DNA from: Arthrobacter rhizophilus
Lineage (GTDB): Bacteria > Actinomycetota > Actinomycetes > Actinomycetales > Micrococcaceae
Direction of reading: 5' to 3'
NCBI RefSeq assembly: GCF_026241105.1
Contig: NZ_JAPFFT010000013.1
Span: 56,483-120,482, forward strand
Length of the DNA: 64,000 nucleotides
Shown here: positions 38,024-48,487 of the stretch, one piece after another
Layout: the number at the start of each line of letters is the position of its first letter
Numbering within the stretch: position 1 is the first letter of the stretch
The notes under the pieces: generated by a model
What the model saw: only the letters and a program-made list of their open reading frames with translations
Database searches by the model: none
What the model was told of the DNA's origin: nothing
Made by a program: the position numbers and the translations under genes

Positions 38024-38799
38024 GACGCCAGTCTAAATCCCCTCACTCAGAGCGCCTTTTGGGAGCTCGAGGCCATCCACGGCCCGAAACTCACGGGCAT
38101 TAAGCGAATGAGCCAAGTCAGGACAAGTTCGGAGAGGTCCGTCGAATTCTTGTCTCGACGATCCCTGTGCTTTTGGGAGTTCGGAGTTGAATGCCATCGG
38201 GCGATTTCGTCAATCATGACACGTCTCTCGGCGTGCATGCCGGTCAGCGGGACGGTTCGAGGGCACGAGGCGGGAAATGTTCATGAACAATGCAGAGTCC
38301 GCACGCCGAGCCGGCCCAGTCACGGTCTGACCCGGCAACAACTCACCCGGGACACTGGGCCAGTTGGACGTGATCGAGACGACGCGAATTACAGAAGCCA
38401 TCGGGTCCAGCTTGCCGCAGGTTGTCAGGCTGCTCGACCCTCGGCGTCGTGGCAGATGAACTCGGCTAACAGCCGACATCCCGGTCTGAGGTCGTCCTCC
38501 TAGTCCGAAAGTCCAGTCGCGTTGATCGTTGCCGTACGGTCGTTCGTCGGCGCTAGTTCGTCGGGGGAATGGGTTTCCGCAAAGTTGTGTGGTGGTAGCC
38601 GACTTCGACGGTGTGCTCCAAGGAGTCGATCAGAACGGCCGGCATGGTGCAGCGGGTTGTGGCCCGCTGCATCGGGCCACTGCGAGGCCAAGAGTGCTGC
38701 ATCAGCGTTTAAGGATCGCGGGGTGTCGGAGTGGTGGCCCCATGCCGAGTGCGAAAGCGCCGGATGCTGGTCGGTTTGTCGCGCCTCTGCCGAGCCCAC
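38024..38799. other. Gene-free, apparently decayed region
   Basis: About 780 bases with no intact gene. Codon bias is weak in all frames and GC is lower than in neighbours. Short stretches look like old coding DNA: minus-strand LNAREFRAVDGLELPKGALSEGI ending at 38034, and plus-strand GTLGQLDVIETTRITEAIGS, then SLPQVVRLLD, near 38348-38450. I could not assign either to a family. The stretch sits between two clear pseudogenes, consistent with ongoing gene loss. Confidence 0.4.
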
Positions 38800-39760
38800 C
38801 TATCGGAGTCTTAGCTGTTGGATGGAGGCTTCGAGGCTTTCTCTGCTCACACAGCCTCGGGTCTTTTTCTTCAGCATGCCCAGCTTCTCTTCTTCCGTGA
38901 GTATTGCTTGGAGTGCATCGGCAATCTCGTCGTTGCTGATTGCTGGTTGGATCAGCTTGAGCAACTTTGCCGCGCCGTCGAGGCGTCCCCAGAGAAAGTC
39001 GTTTTCACGCCAGTCTTCCGAAGGAAGGCAGCGAAGTTCCTGAGCCCGGTACCCTTGAGCTTCGGCCGTGTGATGGTGAGGACGTCGATTTCCGGGCTGA
39101 TTCGGTCGGCCTGGATCAGGTTGGATTGCCGGATATTGGACAAAGCCTCTATCGGGAAAACCACGGCGTCATATAGCGGGTAGCCGGCATATCCCTCCAG
39201 GAGGGCGTGCATCTCACTCCTCATGCTGCTTGGCCAGGTGTCGAGGAGCGCTCTGAAATCGTCCCAGAAGGCAGTGTCCTTGATCGTGCGGTCGGGGCGT
39301 TTCAGGCCTGCCAGGAAAGAATCGAGTTCGTTCATGTTTTTTGCGGCGAACGTGTCCAGATAGAGATCCTGCGGTTTTTATTAAGGGCATCGCGACCAAA
39401 GATGTCCTGCCCACCCTTGGCTGCGGTCTTCAGCGTGTCGGGCAGGCCATAAAGGTCTTCCAGGGCGTCGTAGACCTTGGTATTCGCGCGGTCGATCAGG
39501 GCCCTGCCCTGGTTGCCCGGCCGACCCTTGTACAGTTCGTTGAGCATTTGGACGAGGTGGCGGAGCCTGCGTTCCCGGTAGGGCACATCGTAGTCATCGA
39601 AGAAGCCTTTCAAACCGTGAACGGTGTTGCTGGTCTTGTTGCCTTGCTCCAGCGTCCAGGCCAGAAGGACTTCGCGGATGAAGACGGCCGCGTTCGATTC
39701 TTCGGCATGGTTGAAGGTCTTGGTGATGATGTTGCCCAAGTCCGCGGCTTGCGGCCCCGG
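38800..39760 (-). pseudogene. Patatin-like protein (DUF3376) C-terminal remnant, frameshifted
   Basis: Three consecutive minus-strand frames together make one protein. They are 39760-39340 (DLGNIITKTFNHAEESNAAVFIREVL ... YGLPDTLKTAAKGGQD), 39376-39010 (QDLYLDTFAAKNMNELDSFLAGL ... YDAVVFPIEALSNIRQSNLI ... RISPEIDVLTI ... LKGTGLRNFAAFLRK) and 39014-38800 (DWRENDFLWGRLDGAAKLLKLIQP ... stop). RISP, the GT/FxAFLR block and WRxNDxLWGRLDGA are hallmarks of the DUF3376 C-terminal domain of actinobacterial patatin-like proteins. The N-terminal patatin lipase domain is gone, and two frameshifts break the rest. It joins a truncated lacI at about 39750. Confidence 0.7.
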
Positions 39761-40582
39761 ATATCAGCCGTTGGATGGTTGCGTCCGCGTCCTTGGCGAG
39801 GTTGACACTGGAGCGCAACGTGCCAGCCGCGTCCCGCCCCGGTGCGGGCAGCGTTTGGGTGTCCAACCCCGCCTCGGCCATGGCTTGGACGTACCCGTCG
39901 AAGCGCTGCTCACGATCCGGCGAACCGGACGGGCCTACAAAGGTAATGGTGCGGTGTCCGTGATGGTGGATCAAGTGGTTGGTGAGGACCCGCAGGCCTT
40001 CGGTGTTCTCTACCGAGACGCGGTTCAGTCCGGTCTCCTCTGCCGGCTCGGCCAGTTCCACTACCGGAATCCGTTCGGCGATCCGCCGCAGGACCTCGAC
40101 CGGAAAAGTATTGGGGAACACCGCCAACCCATCCACGCGGCCCGCGATGTCGTTGATGTCGGCCTCGGATCTGCCGCCGCCGCCCTCGCCGACCATCAAT
40201 ACGAAGCCACGCCTGCGGCATTCCATTTCGACGCCGCGTTGTACCTCGTCGTGATAAAGCGGGAAGAGGCGAAACTCCTCGTTGGCGTCGTCGGAGAACA
40301 GATCCCTGGGGAGGAGCGCGTCCGCATCGCCGCGGATGCGGGCCGCGCCAGCGCCTGCGCGGTTGAAGTAGTCGTAGGAGAAAAGGCCGATTGCTCCCGT
40401 TTTTCCCCGGGCCAGGCCCCTGGCGCTGGCACTTGGCAGGTAGCCGAGTTCGTGTGCAGCCGCCATAACCAATTTCCTGGTGGATTCGCGCACCCGGTGC
40501 GGCTGGGTGAAGGAGAGGGATACAGTCGCAATCGAGACGGCAGCGCGCTCGGCGACGTCGTGATTGTTGGTTTCTTGGCCAT
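39745..40582 (-). pseudogene. LacI family regulator, frameshifted and truncated
   Basis: ATG 40582 begins MAKKPTIT in one frame, and the HTH continues one frame over as DVAERAAVSIATVSLSFTQPHRVRESTRKLV, so one base is missing near 40560. The effector domain then reads well (GYLPSASARGLARGKTGAIGLFS ... DGLAVFPN ... HHHGHRTITFVGPSGSPDREQRFDGY ... DATIQRLISG) but ends abruptly at about 39750, fused out of frame to patatin-like DNA. About 60 C-terminal residues are missing. A LacI-type palindrome at 40668-40681 survives upstream, showing the gene once faced the oxidoreductase at 40756. Confidence 0.75.
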
Positions 40583-40667
40583 GGCGACTCCTTTTCCGGC
40601 CCTCAGTCTAGGGGTATGCCCTACCGTGGCCGCTCGTGGCATGCCCGGATCCGGAAACGTGAAAAAG

Positions 40668-40681
40668 TCGAAGCGCTTAAC
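40668..40681. promoter_or_regulatory. LacI-type operator between broken lacI and Gfo/Idh/MocA gene
   Basis: TCGAAGCGCTTAAC contains the AAGCGCTT palindrome seen upstream of glgP, in the divergent gap between the lacI pseudogene and the oxidoreductase pseudogene. The cognate repressor is probably the broken one, so the site may be orphaned or taken over by the LacI protein of 23092-24117. Confidence 0.55.
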
Positions 40682-40755
40682 CGATTGACGCACTTTGGAG
40701 GCCATGAAAGCGTATTTATTGGCCGAAACCCGAGATATGAGAAGACAGGAATACC

Positions 40756-41859
40756 GTGAGCATTCAGCAGCAGGCTACGCCCGCAACCCTCAAAGTGGGA
40801 GTTGTGGGCATCGGATGGGCCGGCCAGCAGCACCTCAAGGCATACAGCAGGATCGAAGGCGTGGAGATTGTCGCCGTCGCCGGCATGGAGGACGAGCTCC
40901 TCGCCCAGATGAAGCAGGAATACGGCATTCCGCATGCTTTCGCCCGTTGGGAAGACATGATCGGGCTAGAAGGTTTGGACGCAATCAGCGTCGCCGTTCC
41001 GACCTTCTTGCACGCTCCGATCTCCACAGCGGCCTTGGAGCGCGGACTGCATGTGCTGAGCGAAAAGCCATTGGCACGCAACGGCGAGGAAGGTCGGGCC
41101 ATGGTTGAAGCGGCCCGGAAGGCGGGCCGCGTTCTGGATGTTGCGTTCAACCACCGTCGCCGCGGCGATATCCAGAAACTCAAGGCCATCATCGACGACG
41201 GAAGACTCGGACGTCCGTACTACGCCAAAGGTTCCTGACTGCGCCGCTCCGGCATCCCCACCCTGGGCAGCTGGTTCACCAATCCGGAGCTGGCTGGCGG
41301 CGGTCCGCTGGCGGACATCGGAGTCCACGTGCTGGACTACTCGCTCCACCTGTTGGGCGAACCCAAGGTCCTGTCCGTTTCTGCGCAGACACACTCGGAG
41401 CTAGGCCCGCAGGGCCGCGGGGGCAACGCCCGCTACACCGCGGGCGCCGCGAGCCACAAGTTCGAAGTTGAGGACTTCGCCTCTGCCTTCATCCGGCTCG
41501 AAGGCGGAGGCACCCTGATCCTCGAGGCGGGCTGGGCGAGCTTCCGCGAGGTGGACGACCTTCTCGACTTTACGGTCTACGGGACCGACGGCGGCGCCGA
41601 ACTCCGCGCCGTTGGCGCGCCACTGCAACCGGTCGGAAGCCTGAGGATCTTCACGGAGAAGGACGGCGAAAACGCCGACTATGAGCCCGAAGCGCTTCCC
41701 GGCCTTGCTCACCAGGCCGTCGTCGACGACTTCATAGCCGCCGTCCGCGGCGGGGAAACGGTCTGGGGACAGCACGACGGATCGCTCGCCCTGAGCCGTG
41801 CCCTCATCCTGGATGCCTGCTACAAATCAGCCCTCGAACAGCGCGAAGTGGTGCTCTGA
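40756..41859 (+). pseudogene. Gfo/Idh/MocA oxidoreductase interrupted by an in-frame TGA
   Basis: One continuous frame of 367 codons broken by a single TGA at 41236-41238. The first 160 residues are the Rossmann half (KVGVVGIGWAGQQHLKAYSR ... HVLSEKPLARNGEEGRAMVEAARK). The rest (LRRSGIPTLGSWFTNPELAGGGPLADIGVHVLDYSLHLLGEPKVLS ...) is the substrate domain in the same frame. Relatives have a Trp right before LRRSGIPTLG (family memory), so TGG to TGA is the likely change. Everything else, including codon bias and the ATGA overlap with ThuA, is intact, so the mutation is recent, a sequencing error, or suppressed. Confidence 0.8.
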
Positions 41860-42608
41860 TGACCGACAAGAAACTGAAGATCGTCGTCTGGAACGAGGGC
41901 GTCCACGAAGCCCGCAACAACCCGGACTCTATGGCGGAAATGTACCCGGACGGCATCCACGGGGCCATAGCCGCAGGCCTGCGGGGCTTCTACCCGGATG
42001 CTGAGATATCGACGGCGACACTCGCCGATCCCGAGCACGGCCTGGATGAGGAAGCCCTTGCCGCCACCGATGTCCTGCTTTGGTGGGGTCACATCGCGCA
42101 CCAGGAGGTGAGCGATGAGGTAGTGGAACGCGTCCAACGGCACGTTTTGGGCGGCATGGGCCTTGTGGTGCTGCACTCTGGCCACTTCGCCAAGATCTTC
42201 ACGCGGCTGCTGGGCGCCACGTGCTCGCTCAAATGGCGTAACGACGGCGAGCGCGAGCTCGTGTGGACAGTGAAGCCATCGCACCCGATCGCGGCCGGAG
42301 TCGAGAGCCCCATCCTGATCCCCAAACAGGAGATGTACGGCGAACTCTTCGACATCCCGGAGCCGGACGACCTGATCTTCATCAGCTCCTTCGAAGGCGG
42401 CGAGGTGTTCCGCTCCGGCGTGACGTTCTCCCGCGGCAAGGGGCGGATCTTCTACTTCAGCCCTGGTGACCAGGAGTATCCCGTCTACCACCAGCCACAG
42501 ATCCAGAGGGTCATTGCCAACGGTGTGGGTTGGGTTGCGCAGCCCGAACAGTTCCGGGATGCCCCGGCAGTGACCAACCCGGCCCGCGGCTGGTACCTGG
42601 CTACCTGA
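41859..42608 (+). CDS. ThuA domain-containing protein
   Basis: A 249-residue cytoplasmic protein of the ThuA (trehalose utilisation) family, glutamine-amidotransferase-like fold. It begins [32 protein letters not shown] and has [23 protein letters not shown] and [26 protein letters not shown] marks the position that is a catalytic Cys in amidotransferases, here Ser. ThuA proteins with Gfo/Idh/MocA partners act in trehalose or related disaccharide oxidation in rhizobia (family knowledge). It overlaps the upstream oxidoreductase by ATGA and its 3' end overlaps dnaE2 convergently by 8 bases. Confidence 0.9.
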   Translation: MTDKKLKIVVWNEGVHEARNNPDSMAEMYPDGIHGAIAAGLRGFYPDAEISTATLADPEHGLDEEALAATDVLLWWGHIAHQEVSDEVVERVQRHVLGGMGLVVLHSGHFAKIFTRLLGATCSLKWRNDGERELVWTVKPSHPIAAGVESPILIPKQEMYGELFDIPEPDDLIFISSFEGGEVFRSGVTFSRGKGRIFYFSPGDQEYPVYHQPQIQRVIANGVGWVAQPEQFRDAPAVTNPARGWYLAT

Positions 42609-45600
42609 AATCGCGGGAGTTCGATTTCACTGTCAGAACCAGGGGTTCCAGTTTGTCCGCCACGAGGTTGGTGACTCCTTCCGGCGATCGTTCGAGGAAA
42701 CCCCGGATGATCAGTGCGGATGATTCCCTGGCTACGCGGCGATGCCTCTTCCAGAGGCCAACGCTGCAGATGACGTTGAGGATGCCGCTCTCGTCCTCGA
42801 GATTGACGAAGGTGATCCCTTGCGCGGTCTGGGGGCGTTGGCGGTGGGTCACGACGCCGGCCACTTCAACACGCGTGCCGGACTCGACCTGGGAGAGCCG
42901 GTCAACCCGCAACACACCCCTGGAATCCAGCCCATTGCGTGCGTGCCGCATCGGGTGGTCATCGGTGCTGATGCCCGTTGCCCACATGTCGTAGGCAACA
43001 TTCTCCTGGGGCGAGAGCTCGGGCAGCAGTGGCGGCTGGATGGCGACGTGTGTCCCTGGCAACTGTCCTTCCCGCTCCAAGGCGGCATCGCCGGCTTGCC
43101 ACAGTGCTTCGCGGCGGTTCATCCCCAGCGAATCGAGTGCCCCGGCGGACGCGAGTGCTTCCAGCTGGTCTGCGCTGAGATTCGCGCGGCGGGACAGATC
43201 CGCCATGTCCCGGTAGGGGCCATGCTCCTCCCGCTCGGCCACGATCCGCTTCGCCACTTCAGTCCCGATGGACGTGACGCCGTCGAGTCCCAGCCGCACC
43301 GCGTGGGAGCCATCCCGTCGGTGCAGGTGGTCCTCGCGTGGTTGATCCTGCTGGAATAGGCCGATCTCAGGCTGGTGGAAGTCCAGGCAGGAATCCATGC
43401 CGCCCACTTGACCCGCCCCTGTGACCTCGTCGAGCACTTCAAGGGTCGCCTCGGCAAGGGAATGCAGGACATCCGGGCGCAACACGTGGACCCCATGCCT
43501 GCGGGCATCCGCAACGAGGGTTTGCGGGGAGTAAAAACCCATGGGTTGTGCCCGAAGCAGGGCTGCGAGGAACGCGCCAGGATAGTGCAGCTTCAGCCAC
43601 GAGCTTGCATAGACCAATACCGCAAAGCTCAGGGAGTGGGATTCCGCGAAGCCGAAGTTCGCAAAGGCCTGGATCTTGGCATAGATGGCGTCGGCGTCGT
43701 CCCTGCTGATCCCGTTGGCCGCCATCCCCGCATAGAGTTTGGCCTCTAGCGACTCGATCTTCTCCCGGCCCCGTTTGGATCCCATCGCGCGGCGGAGCAG
43801 GTCCGCATCCTCGGCAGTGCAGCCACCCACGGCAACTGCCATCTGCATGAGCTGTTCCTGGAACAAGGGGACACCCAAAGTCCGTTCAAGGACCGGCTCC
43901 AACAACGGATGAAGATACGTGATGTCTTCCTTGCCTGCACGGCGTCGTATGTACGGGTGGACGGCGCCGCCCTGGACGGGACCCGGGCGGATCAGCGCGA
44001 TCTCCACCACCAGATCGTAGAATCTCCTTGGCTTCAGACGTGGCAGCGTGCTGATCTGGGCCCGTGATTCCACCTGGAACACCCCGATCGAGTCGGCCCG
44101 GCAGAGCATGTCGTAGACAGCCTGTTCTTCCCGCGGAATACTCTCGATGGTCCAGCGCTCGCCGAAATGCTTGTCGATTAAATCAAAGGAGTACTGCAGG
44201 GCGGCGAGCATGCCCAAGCCGAGAAGGTCGAATTTGACCAGGCCCATCCATTCGCAATCGTCCTTGTCCCATTGCAGAACCGTGCGGTTTTCCATCCGGG
44301 CACGCTCGATGGGAACCACCTCGCCGACGGGCCGTTCGGTGAGGACCATCCCGCCGGAGTGGATGCCCAGATGGCGGGGGAAGCCCAGTATCTGCTCAGC
44401 AAGCTCCAGGACCGGGGCGGGGATGTTGTTGGTCTTGCCCTCGCTGAGATCACCCCAGTGATCGAGCCGTTTAGACCAAGCGTCCTGCTGGCCCTGGCTG
44501 TAGCCGAGCGCCTTGGCTATGTCGCGGACAGCGTTCTTCGGGCGGTAGCTGATGACGTTCGCTACCTGGGCTGCGTTGAACCGTCCGTATTTGCCGTAGA
44601 CGTATTGGATGACTTCTTCGCGCCGGTCCGAGTCGAAATCGACGTCGATGTCCGGTTCTTCCTCGCGGAGGCTGGAGAGGAAACGCTCGAACGGAAGGTT
44701 GTAGAAAATACTGTCGACGGCGGTGATCCCCAGCGCATAGCAGACGGCAGAGTTCGCCGCGGATCCTCTGCCCTGGCAGAGGATCCCTCGGGATCGGGCA
44801 AACTGGACGATGTCGTGCACAATCAGGAAATATCCGGGGAAGTTTTTCGCCTCGATCACTGCGAGTTCCTGCTCGATCCGGCTACGGACCCGTTCGTCGG
44901 CATCCGGGTACTTTTCCCTGATACCTTCGTCGACGAGGTGCCGGAGCCAAGTGATAAGACTGTGCCCTGCAGGAACATCGAGCTTGGGGAGCTTCGGACG
45001 GGCGGCCCGCAACTGGAACGCAATCTGGTCAGCGATCTCGACAGTCCGTTCCACCGCGCCGGGGTAGCGGGCGAACCTCGCCGCCATTTCGGAACCGCTC
45101 CGTAGATGGGCGCCGCTGTTTGCGGGTAGCCACCCGTCCAGTTCCTCCAGGCTGCGGCGTGCCCGGACAGCTGCCATGGCTGTGGCCAGCGGGTATCCCT
45201 CCGGAGCGGCATAATGCACGGCGTTGCTGGCGATGAAAGGTATGCCCGCACGCTCGGCAATACGGACGAGGGCGTCGTTATGGCTGCTGTCTAGGGGGTT
45301 CCCATGGTCGAAGAGCTCCACAACCACATTTCCTCGTCCGAATCTTTCGATCAACGCATCCACTTCCCGTGCAGCGGCTGGCTCGCCATCGCTGAGGAGG
45401 GCTCTCCGGACTGAGCCTTTGCGGCATCCGGTCAGTATCAGGCAATGGTCTTTGAGGGTGTGCGCCAGGGTGTCGAGATCGTAGATGGGGCGGCCCTTCT
45501 CCGCATCAGCAGCCAGATGTGCGGTGGTCATCGCTCCTGCCAGCCGGTGGTAGCCCTCTTCCTTGCGTGCGAGGACGAGCAAATGGTCACCTTCAGGATC

Positions 45601-46026
45601 GGCTTCGCCTTGTTGGGGTTTGCTGAGTCCAAGTGACAGTTCGGCGCCGAACACTGTCTTCAGCTCGTAGGCTTCAGCTGCTTCCGCCATTCGAACGATC
45701 CCGTAGAAGCCGTCATGATCGGTCAGCGCGAGGGCATGGAGGCCTAGCCGGACTGCTTCCTCAACCAATTTCTCGGGTGAGGAGGCGCCGTCCAGGAAAC
45801 TGTAATGCGAATGGGCGTGCAGTTCGGCATAAGGCACGACGGCGGTACCCGCCCGCGATGCGGTCCTTGCGGGATCGAGGGGGACCGGACGGTAAGGCCC
45901 GCGTTTCCTTGACCAGGCGGGGCTGTCACCGCCGTCCCCTTTGGTCTTGTGGGTGTCCGGTCGACGCCGGTCTGACAGCGTGCGTTCGAACTCCGACCAT
46001 GGGATTGACGGGTTGTTCCAAGCCAT
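42601..46026 (-). CDS. dnaE2: Error-prone DNA polymerase DnaE2
   Basis: C-family DNA polymerase for SOS translesion synthesis, 1141 residues. The N-terminal WSEFE block is typical of DnaE2, then the PHP domain ([28 protein letters not shown] ... [12 protein letters not shown]). The polymerase palm has [24 protein letters not shown] with catalytic aspartates and [30 protein letters not shown] and the C-terminal OB-fold ([29 protein letters not shown]) complete it. ATG 46026 has AGGAAG upstream. It is the last gene of the imuA'-imuB-dnaE2 operon under a LexA box and works with ImuA' and ImuB (family knowledge). Confidence 0.96.
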   Translation of the reverse strand: MAWNNPSIPWSEFERTLSDRRRPDTHKTKGDGGDSPAWSRKRGPYRPVPLDPARTASRAGTAVVPYAELHAHSHYSFLDGASSPEKLVEEAVRLGLHALALTDHDGFYGIVRMAEAAEAYELKTVFGAELSLGLSKPQQGEADPEGDHLLVLARKEEGYHRLAGAMTTAHLAADAEKGRPIYDLDTLAHTLKDHCLILTGCRKGSVRRALLSDGEPAAAREVDALIERFGRGNVVVELFDHGNPLDSSHNDALVRIAERAGIPFIASNAVHYAAPEGYPLATAMAAVRARRSLEELDGWLPANSGAHLRSGSEMAARFARYPGAVERTVEIADQIAFQLRAARPKLPKLDVPAGHSLITWLRHLVDEGIREKYPDADERVRSRIEQELAVIEAKNFPGYFLIVHDIVQFARSRGILCQGRGSAANSAVCYALGITAVDSIFYNLPFERFLSSLREEEPDIDVDFDSDRREEVIQYVYGKYGRFNAAQVANVISYRPKNAVRDIAKALGYSQGQQDAWSKRLDHWGDLSEGKTNNIPAPVLELAEQILGFPRHLGIHSGGMVLTERPVGEVVPIERARMENRTVLQWDKDDCEWMGLVKFDLLGLGMLAALQYSFDLIDKHFGERWTIESIPREEQAVYDMLCRADSIGVFQVESRAQISTLPRLKPRRFYDLVVEIALIRPGPVQGGAVHPYIRRRAGKEDITYLHPLLEPVLERTLGVPLFQEQLMQMAVAVGGCTAEDADLLRRAMGSKRGREKIESLEAKLYAGMAANGISRDDADAIYAKIQAFANFGFAESHSLSFAVLVYASSWLKLHYPGAFLAALLRAQPMGFYSPQTLVADARRHGVHVLRPDVLHSLAEATLEVLDEVTGAGQVGGMDSCLDFHQPEIGLFQQDQPREDHLHRRDGSHAVRLGLDGVTSIGTEVAKRIVAEREEHGPYRDMADLSRRANLSADQLEALASAGALDSLGMNRREALWQAGDAALEREGQLPGTHVAIQPPLLPELSPQENVAYDMWATGISTDDHPMRHARNGLDSRGVLRVDRLSQVESGTRVEVAGVVTHRQRPQTAQGITFVNLEDESGILNVICSVGLWKRHRRVARESSALIIRGFLERSPEGVTNLVADKLEPLVLTVKSNSRDFR

Positions 46027-46065
46027 CTTTGTCTTCCTGCCTAAAGTTGTGTCCTACCTGGCTGT

Positions 46066-47703
46066 TCAGTCGTAGCGGGCTTCTGCCCACCAGTTCTGCT
46101 CGTCCAGGAGAAGGAGCCAGCCCTCTCCATTTCCGTCCACAAGTTGGAATCGGTCCGCTTCAAGGCGGTGGTCGGCGTCCCACCATCTCTGCCGCAGCGG
46201 CCAGGGGCCGGCCCACTGAGCCACCAGTCGTCGTCGTGCAGGGTCTCCGCTGGGACAGAACCACATTGGTGGGGCAAGCAATCCGCCGCGATGGTCTGTA
46301 CGGACCTTTTCCTTGTTCGCATCAAGCAGCAGGACCGGGATGAGGGAAGCGAACACCGTGGCGGGCTGCGGGTCTGGAATCCTTCCGGGCCATGGCCTGG
46401 AGGCCAAGGCGGCCGTTCCCGTGGGCAAGGCATCCCCCCAAGGAACCAAACGACGCCGCTCGGCCAACAACCGACCTCCCGAGATCGCGGGCACTACTAC
46501 GGCTTCATGCCCCAGCATGCTTTGGATCCGGCTGAGTCCGTGGTGAATCTGCTCCTCGGCTCCATCCCCGAAGAGAGCACGCCCATGATGGGCGATGGAA
46601 TCCACCCGAACGGGGACGAACTCCACCCCGGCGACCGGTGAGGAGAGCCCGGCGCCGGTTGTGCCGCCGTCGTTCATTCCGCTGTTGGCCATTTCCCGGT
46701 TTATCGCTTTACCGTTGGCTTGGGCAGGGGGTTGGGACTGAAGTTGCCAACGCACCCTGTCTACGACGTCGCTGGCTGTGAAATGGCGGGGGTGTCCCCA
46801 TGTACGGTCGGAGCGGCTCCCTGCTTCGTCAGTGATCAGAACCTTTAGCTCCGTACAAACCAGCCCTTCCGTCTGGAGTCCGGCCACGAAGGTGTCGGCA
46901 GTGGCGCGGAGTTGGAACGCGAGTTGGTCAACCCGGTCCAGGCCTGGTTCGAACTCCGCCCGTTGATCCAGTTTCCGTGGGGGCGTACGGGGGATCACCC
47001 TGCGAGGATCCTGGCCGCTTGCCAAAGCATGCGCAGTGATTCCCGCAGCACCGAAACGGGCACGGACATCTGCAACCGGAAGGTTCGCGAAACTCCCCAA
47101 AGTGAGAATGCCAAGGCGTTTGAGCAAGGAAGCCAGCTTGGGCTGTCCCAGTACTTCCACCGGAAATGGACTCAGGAAATCCCGGGATGAGCCTGGCTGC
47201 AGCACAAGAAGGGGGGAGAGCTCACTGGTGCTCCTGGCTGCTTGTTCGGCGGCAAACACGGAGTCTGCGATCCCCACCCTGGCCTCCACGCCGAGGCGGT
47301 CGGCCGATTCAAGTACGGCGCCGGCGGCAGCTTCCTCACTGCCGTAATATCTGGCGGCCCCCCGGGCCCGGATAGCGCATAAGCCCGGGCGGAGTACTTC
47401 CACGCCAGGAGTCCGTTCCTCAAGCGATAAAAGCACAGGTTCGAATTCCCGTGCATCCCGCACCGGATCAACGGCGCAGACCACCAAGCCGGTACAACGG
47501 GTCTGCGCTTCCCGAAGCCGCAAGCCCCGGACGACTCCTTCTGCCCGTGCTTCCGCGGAGCAGGCAGCTATCACCCCTTGGCCGATGACTGCCGCCGGCA
47601 CGTCCGGGGGCAGGGCATCTGCCAAGCGGGCGGCGACAAGCGGCCAATCCGGGAACCATGTCACCAGCGCGCGTACCGGTGTTTCAACCCGTACCAGCAT
47701 CAT
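46066..47703 (-). CDS. imuB: ImuB-type Y-family polymerase homologue
   Basis: Non-catalytic Y-family protein that bridges DnaE2, ImuA' and the beta clamp in the mutasome, 545 residues. The N terminus RALVTWFPDWPLVAARLADALPPDVPAAVI replaces the polymerase DxD start, as expected for ImuB, and the palm region has VLRPGLCAIRARGAARYYGSEEAAAGAV. LGILTLGSFANLPVADVRARFG is the HhH thumb. The C-terminal extension ends WRLLLL-like (GWLLLLDEQNWWAEARYD). Its start overlaps the ImuA' stop (ATGA at 47700). dnaE2 follows 39 bases downstream. Confidence 0.94.
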   Translation of the reverse strand: MMLVRVETPVRALVTWFPDWPLVAARLADALPPDVPAAVIGQGVIAACSAEARAEGVVRGLRLREAQTRCTGLVVCAVDPVRDAREFEPVLLSLEERTPGVEVLRPGLCAIRARGAARYYGSEEAAAGAVLESADRLGVEARVGIADSVFAAEQAARSTSELSPLLVLQPGSSRDFLSPFPVEVLGQPKLASLLKRLGILTLGSFANLPVADVRARFGAAGITAHALASGQDPRRVIPRTPPRKLDQRAEFEPGLDRVDQLAFQLRATADTFVAGLQTEGLVCTELKVLITDEAGSRSDRTWGHPRHFTASDVVDRVRWQLQSQPPAQANGKAINREMANSGMNDGGTTGAGLSSPVAGVEFVPVRVDSIAHHGRALFGDGAEEQIHHGLSRIQSMLGHEAVVVPAISGGRLLAERRRLVPWGDALPTGTAALASRPWPGRIPDPQPATVFASLIPVLLLDANKEKVRTDHRGGLLAPPMWFCPSGDPARRRLVAQWAGPWPLRQRWWDADHRLEADRFQLVDGNGEGWLLLLDEQNWWAEARYD

Positions 47704-48356
47704 GCTCCAATCCGATGACTGGACAGATCTACCGGGCCGCTGTCCGCAAGATCCACGGATGCCCTGCGGGAACTGCCCCGGAGAGCCACTTCGAGCTCAA
47801 GCTCCTGCTTGGCGAAATGTCCATGGCCCTGCCCGAGCCCGGCCCACTCATATCCATTCACCTGCAAGACGGCTTCACTCTGTGGCCATGGTCCCAGGAC
47901 AATCAGGACGGAACTCCGCTCGCGGAGCCTGGCTCCCAAGCGGGCAGCCTCTGCCGGTGCGACCCTTTCCGGGGCGCATGCAAGCACCACCGAGAGTACG
48001 TCCGCCATGGCAGCGATCACCGGCGTCCAGCTAGCCCCGGGATCAGGCACCAGCACCAGCCGATCAAGTGCGATGCCGAAACCTGCTGCCGCCTCGATCC
48101 CGAAGTCAGGAAGCCCTGCCACTCCGCACCACGAGCCATTGCGTGAGGGGCCAGCCAACAAGGCCATTGCCAGTGACATGGATCCCTGTACGGAATACGC
48201 CGCACCCGGGCGAAGTCCGCCCGGTAGAAGCCGACTGAGTGAGGGGAGTACGGGCAGGGAGCGTTCACTGCCGCGCTTGCCCTGCATAAGGTGGATTTTC
48301 GCCTGCAAGTCATCGCGCAGCAAAGCTGGCGAGGCGGAAGTCAGGCGAGAAGACAT
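47700..48356 (-). CDS. imuA: ImuA'-type RecA-like mutasome protein
   Basis: A 218-residue RecA-fold protein, the actinobacterial ImuA' partner of ImuB. Features are the N-terminal RDDLQAKIHLMQGKRGS and LPVLPSLSRLLPGGLRPGAAYSVQGSMSLAMALLAGPS, where the Walker A is degenerate as in the family. FGIALDRLVLVPDPGASWTPVIAAMADVLSVVLAC follows. The start ATG 48356 is 9 bases downstream of a LexA box. It leads the SOS operon imuA'-imuB-dnaE2, all on the minus strand with overlaps or short gaps. Confidence 0.9.
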   Translation of the reverse strand: MSSRLTSASPALLRDDLQAKIHLMQGKRGSERSLPVLPSLSRLLPGGLRPGAAYSVQGSMSLAMALLAGPSRNGSWCGVAGLPDFGIEAAAGFGIALDRLVLVPDPGASWTPVIAAMADVLSVVLACAPERVAPAEAARLGARLRERSSVLIVLGPWPQSEAVLQVNGYEWAGLGQGHGHFAKQELELEVALRGSSRRASVDLADSGPVDLSSHRIGA

Positions 48357-48365
48357 GCTTCAATT

Positions 48366-48383
48366 TTCGAACATATATTCGAA
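48366..48383 (-). promoter_or_regulatory. LexA (SOS) box of the mutasome operon
   Basis: TTCGAACATATATTCGAA is an 18-bp near-perfect palindrome (one mismatch) matching the actinobacterial LexA box TCGAACnnnnGTTCGA type. It sits 9 bases before the imuA' start codon, so LexA would block the promoter or initiation until DNA damage. Confidence 0.88.
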
Positions 48384-48487
48384 TGAGTCAATTGCTCAGG
48401 ATTCCACCCCGAACGCTTGGACTACTCCGTGTTGTGTACAGCTCGTGCCCCATGCAATGAGTGTGGGCTCCTGCTGGAGCGCAACCC

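Noticed and set aside
38522..39043. Plus-strand 173-residue frame
   Set aside because: Ser/Arg-rich shadow of the patatin-like remnant on the other strand; no coding bias.
40196..40705. 169-residue minus-strand frame covering the lacI start region
   Set aside because: Only its MAKKPTIT stretch is real lacI sequence; the rest is out of frame with the HTH, which is the evidence for a frameshift and not for a separate gene.
41236..41238. TGA as selenocysteine or recoded Trp
   Set aside because: No SECIS-like hairpin was evident and other genes here use TGA as a normal stop, so a mutation or sequencing error is more likely.
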